This document shows, piece after piece, positions 1-5,106 of a stretch of DNA of 6,031 bases; position 1 is the first letter of the stretch; each line of letters starts with the position of its first letter. Made by a program: the position numbers and the translations under genes. Source of the stretch: Chloroflexota bacterium (GTDB taxonomy: Bacteria > Chloroflexota > Anaerolineae > Anaerolineales > DRMV01); the NCBI GenBank assembly GCA_013154225.1, contig JAADCW010000022.1, forward strand, positions 1 to 6,031, given 5' to 3'. The notes beneath the pieces were generated by a model that had not been told where the DNA came from, ran no database searches, and saw only the letters and a program-made list of their open reading frames with translations.

Positions 1-1
1 C

Positions 2-517
2 GCCGAAGCTGTAGAAGAGGCGTTGCCCGCTCAGGATGAGGCTCTTGAGCCTGAAGCCCCTGCCGTGGCGGAAGTAGAACCCAAAGAAGAACCCGCCCCC
101 GAGGTGCCGCCTGCAGACGTGGCAACGTGGGTGCCGGAAACCCAGGTGGAAGAAACCGTGGCCGTGGTGGAGAGCACGCCTGCCGCGGAAGCGCCTTCCG
201 TGACCGAAGCGCCGTCTGCGCCCAAGCCGGCCGAGCGCAAGCGCACCACCCGCACCAGCGCCCGCGATCAGGCACTGCTGGAAGAGGCCCGGGCTGCCCT
301 TAAGGCGGGCGATATTGCCACTGCCGTCAAGCACTATGCCAAACTCATCCGTCGGCGCCGCTATTTGGACGAAATCATCGCAGATTTGGAGCAGGCGTTG
401 GTGGATTATCCGGTTGACGTGGATTTGCTGCAAACGCTGGGCGACGCATATCTGCGGGCCGATCGGTTGAGCGAGGCCCTGGACGCTTACAATAAGGCGG
501 AAGCACTGTTGCGCTAA
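2..517 (+). CDS. TPR-containing protein, C-terminal part (5' end outside window)
   Basis: The reading frame is open to the left edge, so the visible 171 residues are the C-terminal part of a longer protein. A TTG at position 23 could act as a start, but the same acidic composition continues upstream of it, so I treat the gene as partial. Roughly the first 75 residues are rich in Glu, Pro, Ala and Val with almost no hydrophobic core, and look like a disordered acidic linker. A short basic patch (KPAERKRTTR) follows. The last 85 or so residues form helical repeats: a TPR-like pair around LLEEARAALKAGDIATAVKH and a clearer one at LLQTLGDAYLRADRLSEALD. TPRs are protein-interaction scaffolds, so a partner-binding role is likely, but the partner and process cannot be told from this fragment. 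The stop lies 21 nt before the histidine kinase start, which suggests co-transcription. Confidence 0.8.
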   Translation, partial: AEAVEEALPAQDEALEPEAPAVAEVEPKEEPAPEVPPADVATWVPETQVEETVAVVESTPAAEAPSVTEAPSAPKPAERKRTTRTSARDQALLEEARAALKAGDIATAVKHYAKLIRRRRYLDEIIADLEQALVDYPVDVDLLQTLGDAYLRADRLSEALDAYNKAEALLR

Positions 518-538
518 ACCTTCCCGTGGGAGCATCCC

Positions 539-1702
539 ATGCTGCGCTGTCCCAATTGCGACGCAGAAGTTTCCATCGAAGAACGCTACTGCCCCCAGTG
601 TGGGGTGCACTTGGGTATGGCCGCGGCAATGGCCGAGCGGAAACTGCGGGTTCCAGAGCAAAGCCCCGCGCCCGAAGAAGCCCCCTTCGCGTTGGAGGCT
701 CTGGTGCCCCGTTTGGGCGAGCGTCTGGTCCAGGAGGGTTTGATCACCCCAGCCCAACTGGAGCAAGCCCTGGCGCACCAGCGGGAACTGGCCGAGAAAC
801 AAGGCACGCCCAAACGCTTGGGGCAAGTGCTGGTTGAGTTGGGCTTCATCAGCCGAGAAGACCTCGACCGGGTTGTGGCTGAGCAAATTGCCCAGCTCCA
901 CGAAGCTCTTTACCAGGCCAATGCCAAGCTCGAACAAAAGGTGCAGGAGCGCACCCGGCAGTTGCAAGACGCGCTGGAGCGCCTTTCGGAACTTCAACGG
1001 CTCAAGGCCAATTTCATCGCCAACATTTCCCACGAACTGCGCACGCCGTTGACCCATTTGATTGGCTATTTGGACCTGTTAGGCGATGGCTTTCTGGGTG
1101 ACCTCAACCCTGACCAGGCCAAAGCCATTGAAGTCATGCAGCGCTCGGCCGACCGTTTGTATCGGCTGATTGAAGACCTCATCAGTTTCTCGCTGCTTTC
1201 GCGGGGCGAACTGGTCATTCGGATGGCACCCACGCTGGTAGATAGCGTGGTGGAACGGGCCGTGGAAGTCATCAAACCGCGCGCCCATGCCAAATCTGTG
1301 ACCTTTTCCACCGACGTGCAGCAAGGCCTTTGGGTGTTTGCCGACGGCGAGAAAATCGGTTGGGTGCTTCAGCACCTCTTGGATAATGCTGTCAAATTTA
1401 CCCCCGCTGGCGGCCAGGTGTGGTTGCGTGTCTGGTCGGATGATGGACGGGTTTATTTTTCCGTTGAGGATACGGGCATCGGCATTTCGCAGGAAGACAT
1501 TGACAAAATCTTTGAACCCTTCTTCCAGTTGGAAGATTCCGGCAGTCGCCGTTACGGCGGCACCGGGTTGGGGTTGGCCCTGGTCAAGCAAATTCTCGAT
1601 GCCCACAAGGTTGATCTGGAGGTTTGGTCGGAAGTAGGCAAAGGAAGTCGCTTTTCCTTTTCACTGCCGGAAACCTGGCCTCAAGAGGATCCTGCCCCCT
1701 AA
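539..1702 (+). CDS. Soluble histidine kinase with zinc ribbon and MshEN-like N-terminal domain
   Basis: A 387-residue sensor kinase with no membrane segment or signal peptide, so probably cytoplasmic. Domains in order: a zinc ribbon with Cys4, Cys7, Cys18 and Cys21 (CPNC...CPQC); a linker; an MshEN/GspE-N-like domain at about 56-120 with two RLGxxLxxxG...Q repeats (58-81 and 93-116); a coiled coil at about 125-155; a HisKA dimerisation domain with phospho-acceptor His165 in ISHELRTP; and a HATPase domain at about 265-378. The HATPase shows the N box (LDNAVKF, Asn283), G1 (DTGIG, 311-315), F box (FEPFF, 325-329) and G2 (GGTGLGLAL, 340-348), so all catalytic motifs are intact. It should autophosphorylate on His165 and pass phosphate to a response regulator, but none is encoded in this window. 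The ATG has GGGAG (528-532) six bases upstream. The ligand is unknown; cyclic-di-GMP is a reasoned guess from the MshEN-like motifs. Confidence 0.93.
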   Translation: MLRCPNCDAEVSIEERYCPQCGVHLGMAAAMAERKLRVPEQSPAPEEAPFALEALVPRLGERLVQEGLITPAQLEQALAHQRELAEKQGTPKRLGQVLVELGFISREDLDRVVAEQIAQLHEALYQANAKLEQKVQERTRQLQDALERLSELQRLKANFIANISHELRTPLTHLIGYLDLLGDGFLGDLNPDQAKAIEVMQRSADRLYRLIEDLISFSLLSRGELVIRMAPTLVDSVVERAVEVIKPRAHAKSVTFSTDVQQGLWVFADGEKIGWVLQHLLDNAVKFTPAGGQVWLRVWSDDGRVYFSVEDTGIGISQEDIDKIFEPFFQLEDSGSRRYGGTGLGLALVKQILDAHKVDLEVWSEVGKGSRFSFSLPETWPQEDPAP

Positions 1703-1745
1703 GCGCCTGGCTGTGCCTGGCCAAAGGCAGTGTGACACCACTCGC

Positions 1746-1753
1746 GAGGAGAG
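1746..1753 (+). promoter_or_regulatory. Ribosome binding site of the tandem XRE gene
   Basis: The purine-rich run GAGGAGAG lies just upstream of the ATG at 1757 and supports that start. The 54-nt gap before this gene is the largest inside the operon. Confidence 0.6.
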
Positions 1754-1756
1754 TTT

Positions 1757-2437
1757 ATGGATAGCACGCGTGCTCGCATTTTGCGGGCTAAGAAATTAGG
1801 TGTCTTGATTCGGGATGCCCGGCTCGCATCCGGGCGAAGCCGCAAGGCCATTGCCGAAGTCTTGGGCATTTCGCCATCGCAGTTGGCCGCGTACGAACGC
1901 GGCGACAAGGCCCCTTCCCTGCCTGAATTGGAAGCCCTGGCCTATCATCTTCATCTGCCGGTGGAGCACTTCTTTGGAAGCGACGTCCTCACGGAGAACG
2001 AATCAGGCGAGGATATTGAAGAGCGCCTGGGCCGCCTGATCCAGATTCGGCAGCGGATTGTAGGGGCGCTGTTGCGTCAGGCGCGCGAAGATGCTGGGCT
2101 GAGCCTGGCCGAAGTCTCTCGCCAAACCGAGATTCCCAAAAGCCGCTTGCGCGATTACGAATTGGGTGAACGCCCTGTGCCGTTACCCGATTTGGAAGCC
2201 CTGGCTGCCCTCTACGGCCTCAGCCTGCAGCATTTCATGGACCGCGACGGCCCCATTGGCACATGGTTAGCCCAGCAACGGCAAGTGGCGAATTTTTTGG
2301 AACTTCCCCCCGAACTGCGGGCCTTTGTGGCCAAGCCGGTCAACCGACCTTATTTGGAACTGGCGCAACGCCTGAGCGAAATGTCGGTCGAGAAACTGCG
2401 GGCTGTTGCTGAAGGCTTGTTGGAGATCACGTTATGA
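1757..2437 (+). CDS. Transcriptional regulator with two XRE-type helix-turn-helix domains
   Basis: A 226-residue protein with two complete XRE/Cro-C1-type (HTH_3) domains in one chain. The first spans about 12-73, with helix-turn-helix core AIAEVLGISPSQLAAYERG and the family's PSLPELEALA segment. The second spans about 100-161, with core LAEVSRQTEIPKSRLRDYELG and PLPDLEALA. The two differ enough to be an old duplication. The C-terminal 60 residues are helical (LPPELRAFVAKP..., SVEKLRAVAEGLLEITL) and show no recognisable ligand-binding fold. One chain could bind an inverted or direct repeat as a pseudo-dimer; targets are unknown, and autoregulation is possible. The gene follows the kinase after 54 nt, and its stop overlaps the next start (ATGA, 2434-2437), which implies translational coupling to the TPR protein. 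The DNA-binding assignment is strong; the regulon cannot be inferred. Confidence 0.9.
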   Translation: MDSTRARILRAKKLGVLIRDARLASGRSRKAIAEVLGISPSQLAAYERGDKAPSLPELEALAYHLHLPVEHFFGSDVLTENESGEDIEERLGRLIQIRQRIVGALLRQAREDAGLSLAEVSRQTEIPKSRLRDYELGERPVPLPDLEALAALYGLSLQHFMDRDGPIGTWLAQQRQVANFLELPPELRAFVAKPVNRPYLELAQRLSEMSVEKLRAVAEGLLEITL

Positions 2438-2985
2438 CCACATTATCTTCCGACGCATCCCCCGAGAAACTGGCCGCTGAGGCCAAAGCCGCGTATGCCG
2501 CGGAGCAATACGCAGAAGCCGCGGAAAAATTCGCGGCCGCGGCTGAGGCATACCAACAGCAGGGCCAACCTTTGGAAGCCGCGGAGATGCGCAACAACCA
2601 AAGCGTGGCATTGGTTCAGGCCGGTGCTTTTGCCGAAGCCTTGGCTGCGGTGGAAGGCACCGACCGTATTTTTTCCGAAGCCGGTGATTTGCGGCGTCAG
2701 GGGCTGGCGCTGGGCAACAAAGGCGCAGCCCTGGAGGGCCTCAAGCGCTGGCAGGAAGCCGCGGCCGCGTATCAGCAGGCCGCAGAACTCCTGGAAAAAG
2801 CCGGCGACAAAGAGGCCAAAGTGGCTGTGTTGCAAGCCCTTTCGGCAGTCAAACTGCGCCTTAACGATCCGGTTGAAGCCCTCATTGCCATGCAAGACGC
2901 CGTAGATGACCAACCCCGCTCGGTCAAGAAGTGGTTGCTCAAGCGACTGCTCAAAGCACCGTTTCGTTTATGGCGAGGTGGATAG
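2434..2985 (+). CDS. Small tetratricopeptide-repeat protein with basic C-terminal tail
   Basis: A 183-residue, very Ala/Glu-rich protein made almost wholly of TPR-type helix pairs: about 10-43 (AYAAEQYAEAAEKFAAAAEAY), 50-83, 89-122 (LGNKGAALEGLKRWQEAAAA) and a weaker unit at about 129-158. There is no signal peptide. The last 22 residues change character: KKWLLKRLLK followed by APFRLWRGG is strongly basic with interspersed Leu and Trp, and could form a cationic amphipathic helix that touches membrane, nucleic acid or an acidic partner. The start codon overlaps the stop of the XRE regulator by four bases, so the two are probably made in linked amounts and may interact; this is inference from gene order. 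The next gene begins six bases after its stop. The exact function is unknown. Confidence 0.85.
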   Translation: MTTLSSDASPEKLAAEAKAAYAAEQYAEAAEKFAAAAEAYQQQGQPLEAAEMRNNQSVALVQAGAFAEALAAVEGTDRIFSEAGDLRRQGLALGNKGAALEGLKRWQEAAAAYQQAAELLEKAGDKEAKVAVLQALSAVKLRLNDPVEALIAMQDAVDDQPRSVKKWLLKRLLKAPFRLWRGG

Positions 2986-2991
2986 CAAGCC

Positions 2992-3879
2992 ATGACTTCC
3001 ATGACGATGGCCCCTGAAACCGTGCATCGGGTGCGTGCCGCAGTGCCTGGCGATCGCCGCCGTTTGGCGGCGTTGATCCATCTCGAGCCTTACGTCCATC
3101 AACATCCGGGCTGGCGTGCCCCTTTGGAACAATTGGACGAGGCGGGTTTTGTTGTTGAGGAACGCGCCAACGTACTGGAAAGTGCGTTGGCGCTTTTGCC
3201 GGAAACCGACGACGTGGCTTGGGTGCGGCTCTTCGCGGCCGCGGCTTCTGTTTCCCCGCGTGAAGCCTGGGAAACCCTCTGGCCGTATGCTGTCGCACCT
3301 TTTCGGGAACGCGGCGGACGCTGGGTTGCAGCCATGCCTTTTGCAGATTGGTTCCAGCGCCTGCTTCGCGACGAGGGCTTTGAGCCGGTTGGGCAAGTGG
3401 AAGTGTTGGTGTGGCGCAATCAGCCTTTGCCGCAGGTGCGGCCTGTAGAAGGCGCGCGACTGCGGCCTATGGTCAACCACGACCTGCCTGCCGTGGCTCA
3501 GGTGGATGCCGACGCATTCGGCCCCTTCTGGCGCATGGCGCCTTCTTCCTTCAAAATTGCCCTTTCCCGTTCGGTTTGGGCTACTGTGGTCGAAGACCAA
3601 ACCACAGGCCAGATTTTAGGCTTCCAGATTAGCACCCCCAGCCCCTTGGGCGGACACTTGGCGCGTTTGGCTGTGCATCCCCAGGCGCAGGGGCGGGGCG
3701 TAGGGCGCTGGCTCGTGGGCGACGTGCTTTCGTTTTTCAAGCGCAACCGTGCAGAGCAGGTTACCCTCAACACCCAGGGCGATAATGCTCGGGCTTTGGC
3801 CCTTTACGAAAAAATGGGCTTTCGGAAAACCGAAGAGGCTTATCCGGTTTACCGTTATGATCTGACCGCAGCATCCTGA
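2992..3879 (+). CDS. GNAT-family N-acetyltransferase (probable tandem GNAT)
   Basis: A 295-residue protein. The C-terminal half (about 153-291) is a clear GNAT fold: a starting strand ARLRPMVNHDLPAVAQVDADAF, a central strand ending in LARLAVHP, the acetyl-CoA pyrophosphate-binding loop QAQGRGVG (231-238), a strand with VTLNTQGDN (258-266), and the motif B segment ALALYEKMGFRKT. The N-terminal half (about 11-141) starts in the same way (VHRVRAAVPGDRRRLAALI) and ends in GFEPVGQVEVLVW, but lacks a Q/RxxGxG/A loop, so it looks like a degenerate, catalytically silent GNAT repeat. The family moves an acetyl group from acetyl-CoA to an amine; the substrate here (small molecule, peptide or protein N-terminus) cannot be told. 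The start at 2992 has GAGGTGG (2975-2981) ten bases upstream; in-frame ATGs at 3001 and 3007 are alternatives. The gene sits between the TPR and hydrolase genes in the same operon. Confidence 0.9.
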   Translation: MTSMTMAPETVHRVRAAVPGDRRRLAALIHLEPYVHQHPGWRAPLEQLDEAGFVVEERANVLESALALLPETDDVAWVRLFAAAASVSPREAWETLWPYAVAPFRERGGRWVAAMPFADWFQRLLRDEGFEPVGQVEVLVWRNQPLPQVRPVEGARLRPMVNHDLPAVAQVDADAFGPFWRMAPSSFKIALSRSVWATVVEDQTTGQILGFQISTPSPLGGHLARLAVHPQAQGRGVGRWLVGDVLSFFKRNRAEQVTLNTQGDNARALALYEKMGFRKTEEAYPVYRYDLTAAS

Positions 3880-3883
3880 ACAC

Positions 3884-3892
3884 AAAGGAGGT
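3884..3892 (+). promoter_or_regulatory. Strong ribosome binding site of the alpha/beta hydrolase gene
   Basis: AAAGGAGGT is a near-perfect anti-Shine-Dalgarno match placed four bases before the ATG at 3897. It favours that start over the in-frame ATG at 3909 and is the best ribosome binding site inside the operon. Confidence 0.75.
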
Positions 3893-3896
3893 CGGG

Positions 3897-4730
3897 ATGC
3901 ACCGTACCATGACGCTGCGCGAGCAGCCTTATCTTTTTGCCCAGGCCTGGCAGCCGCCAGCGCCCAAGGGCGTGGTTTGTTTGGTGCATGGTTTGGGGGA
4001 ACACAGCGGCCGCTATGGGTGGTTGGCTGAGGCGTTGAATGCCGCGGGCTTTGCGTTGTTGGCAATGGATTTGCCCGGTCATGGCCGTTCGGAAGGCAAG
4101 CGCGGCCATTGGTCTGGTTATGAAGATACCCTGGACGCGATGGGGTTACTGCTTCAGCGGGCTGAGGCTGAATTCCCCGACTTGCCGCGCTTCCTTTATG
4201 GCCATAGCCTTGGTGGTAATCTGGTGCTCAATTATGCCTTGCGGCGTGACACCAGCCCTTTGCGGGGTGTCGTTGCCAGCAGTCCGTGGCTGCGCCTGAC
4301 CATGAAACCGCCGGCGTATAAAATCTGGCTGGCCCGCACGGCCGGGCGCCTGCTGCCTTCGTTTGTGCAGCCCAACGGCTTGCGCGCGGAGGATTTGTCC
4401 CACGACCCCGCGGTGGTGCAGGGTTATGAGGCGGATCCATTGGTGCATCACAATATTTCTGCCGCCCTGTTTTTGCAAACCCACGAAGCCGGGCAGTGGG
4501 CTATGGCGCACGCAGGGGAACTCTCGGTGCCCCTGTTGCTCATGCACGGTACTGCAGACCCCATCACCGACCCTGAGGCCAGCCGAGAATTTTGCGAGCG
4601 AGCAGGCAAGTGGTGCACTTTGCGCCTGTGGCCGGATATGTACCATGAGGTGCACAACGAAATTGGCCGGGAAGAGGTGTATCAAGCCTTCATTGCCTGG
4701 TTGGAAGCGCGTTTGCAAGAAGCCTCGTAA
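3897..4730 (+). CDS. Alpha/beta hydrolase, monoacylglycerol lipase / lysophospholipase-like
   Basis: A 277-residue hydrolase of normal family length with no signal peptide, so cytoplasmic. The oxyanion region HGLGEHSGRY (31-40) and DLPGHGRSEGKRG (58-70) are typical of the Hydrolase_4 / monoglyceride lipase group. The catalytic triad is visible: nucleophile Ser104 in the elbow GHSLGG, Asp221 in HGTADPIT, and most probably His250 in DMYHEVHNE (His253 is a less likely alternative). A cap region lies at about 135-200 (KPPAYKIWLART..., ADPLVHHNISAALF), which in relatives forms the lid that selects the acyl substrate. The expected reaction is hydrolysis of monoacylglycerols or lysophospholipids to fatty acid plus glycerol compound; the true substrate may be another carboxylic ester. 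It is the last gene of the run, 17 nt after the acetyltransferase, with no clear intrinsic terminator after it. Confidence 0.93.
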   Translation: MHRTMTLREQPYLFAQAWQPPAPKGVVCLVHGLGEHSGRYGWLAEALNAAGFALLAMDLPGHGRSEGKRGHWSGYEDTLDAMGLLLQRAEAEFPDLPRFLYGHSLGGNLVLNYALRRDTSPLRGVVASSPWLRLTMKPPAYKIWLARTAGRLLPSFVQPNGLRAEDLSHDPAVVQGYEADPLVHHNISAALFLQTHEAGQWAMAHAGELSVPLLLMHGTADPITDPEASREFCERAGKWCTLRLWPDMYHEVHNEIGREEVYQAFIAWLEARLQEAS

Positions 4731-4760
4731 CCGGCGTTGCGGATAAGCGCGTGGAGGAGG

Positions 4761-4775
4761 GCTCGCGGAGCGAGC
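4761..4775. repeat. Perfect inverted repeat (6-bp stem, 3-nt loop)
   Basis: GCTCGC, spacer GGA, then GCGAGC. It could fold as a compact GC-rich hairpin 30 nt past the hydrolase stop. No T-run follows, so it is not a standard intrinsic terminator; it may stabilise the 3' end of the upstream transcript. Confidence 0.5.
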
Positions 4776-4780
4776 ATGGC

Positions 4781-4801
4781 CGAAACGCGTTGGAGGTTTC
4801 G
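4781..4801. repeat. Inverted repeat (6-bp stem, 9-nt loop)
   Basis: CGAAAC (4781-4786) pairs with GTTTCG (4796-4801). It follows the previous hairpin by five bases. There is no U-tract, and the role is unknown. Confidence 0.4.
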
Positions 4802-4848
4802 TCTGGAAGAGGGCAGGAGCAGGCTTTGCAGGACCGCTTTGCTATGGC

Positions 4849-4876
4849 TTGACACCCTTGGGCCTTAAGGTACAAT
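4849..4876 (+). promoter_or_regulatory. Sigma-70-type promoter of the cysteine synthase leader
   Basis: A perfect -35 box TTGACA (4849-4854) is separated by 16 nt from TACAAT (4871-4876), which differs from the consensus -10 by one base. The predicted transcription start is near 4883, about 16 nt before the leader ORF and about 229 nt before the cysteine synthase start. This separates cysteine synthase expression from the operon upstream, apart from any read-through. Confidence 0.85.
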
Positions 4877-4898
4877 AAAGGCGGAGACATTTGCGCCT

Positions 4899-4967
4899 AT
4901 GATCCAGTTACTTTTGCAAACCGTTTTGACTGCACAGGCTTGTTGTTGCCAGAGGCGGGGTCCGTAA
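4899..4967 (+). CDS. Cysteine-rich leader peptide (22 aa, Cys-Cys-Cys)
   Basis: A 22-codon ORF from ATG (4899) to TAA (4965-4967). The peptide starts MIQLLLQTVLTAQ, has three cysteines in a row at residues 15-17 (codons TGT TGT TGC, 4941-4949) and ends QRRGP. Cysteine is among the rarest residues, so three in a row directly upstream of a cysteine biosynthesis gene points to a sensing leader peptide, not to a functional product. Translation signals are modest: GGAG (4883-4886) lies 12 nt upstream, close to the predicted 5' end of the RNA, so initiation may be nearly leaderless. The stop codon falls inside the loop of the following hairpin, as expected for an attenuator. Poly-cysteine leader ORFs are known as cysteine-responsive attenuators in mycobacteria; this one is recognised by logic, not homology. 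Confidence 0.8.
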   Translation: MIQLLLQTVLTAQACCCQRRGP

Positions 4968-4977
4968 CCGCCTTTGG
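4949..4977 (+). promoter_or_regulatory. Attenuator hairpin 1:2 overlapping the leader peptide end
   Basis: CCAGAGGCGG (4949-4958) pairs with CCGCCTTTGG (4968-4977) over ten base pairs, including one G-U. The 9-nt loop (4959-4967) contains the leader stop codon. The 5' arm begins at the third base of the last Cys codon, so a ribosome stalled on the Cys codons would cover it and release the 3' arm. This matches a pause or protector hairpin in amino-acid attenuators. Confidence 0.7.
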
Positions 4978-4992
4978 TTGTTAGCGCGTCTT

Positions 4993-5073
4993 AAGCGGCT
5001 TCACCATCCGGCGGTACGGATCTCGCTTTGAGCGGCCGTACCGTTTTCGTTTGGTGAGGCCGCTTTTTCTTTT
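4993..5073 (+). terminator. Intrinsic terminator (attenuator) before cysteine synthase
   Basis: The outer stem pairs AAGCGGCTTCACC (4993-5005) with GGTGAGGCCGCTT (5053-5065): 13 pairs with a single G-U. It runs directly into the T-tract TTTTTCTTTT (5064-5073). Inside it lies a perfect 8-bp stem, CGGTACGG (5012-5019) with CCGTACCG (5036-5043), and within that a 4-bp mini-stem CGCT/AGCG (5024-5034). The terminator sits between promoter and coding sequence, 38 nt before the ATG, so it must act as an attenuator and not as the end of an operon. Confidence 0.88.
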
Positions 5074-5100
5074 GTCCTTACACTTTGCCTATTTCACTTC

Positions 5101-5106
5101 AGGAGG
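5101..5106 (+). promoter_or_regulatory. Ribosome binding site of cysteine synthase
   Basis: AGGAGG lies 5 nt before the ATG at 5112 and 8 nt before a second in-frame ATG at 5115. Both starts are possible and differ by one Met. It lies beyond the terminator, so only read-through transcripts carry it. Confidence 0.8.

Noticed and set aside
23..517. A complete gene starting at TTG 23
   Set aside because: The frame is open to the window edge and the same acidic composition continues upstream, with no ribosome binding site before 23; a truncated view of a longer gene is more likely.
1079..1606. Antisense ORF of 175 codons opposite the histidine kinase
   Set aside because: It overlaps the HisKA and HATPase coding sequence, whose motifs are all intact; the reverse-strand translation shows no recognisable domain.
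2968..3600. Antisense ORF of 210 codons opposite the acetyltransferase
   Set aside because: Its protein is low-complexity, rich in Arg/His/Pro, has no family motifs and fully overlaps a well-supported GNAT gene; it is a GC-rich shadow frame.
4146..4718. Antisense ORF of 190 codons opposite the hydrolase
   Set aside because: It mirrors a gene with an intact catalytic triad and has no motifs of its own.
4761..4801. Intrinsic terminator of the upstream operon
   Set aside because: The hairpins are real but neither is followed by a T-tract, so I list them only as inverted repeats.
4776..4868. A 30-codon ORF (ATG to TAA) between the hydrolase and the cysteine leader
   Set aside because: It runs across the -35 box of a strong promoter, its purine-rich upstream run is about 14 nt away, and the peptide has no recognisable features.
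4993..5073. A T-box riboswitch for tRNA-Cys as an explanation of the leader
   Set aside because: GGCGGTACGG only loosely recalls the T-box antiterminator motif (AGGGTGGNACCGCG). There is no room or sequence for a Stem I with a specifier loop, and the Cys-codon ORF with its overlapping hairpin explains the leader better.
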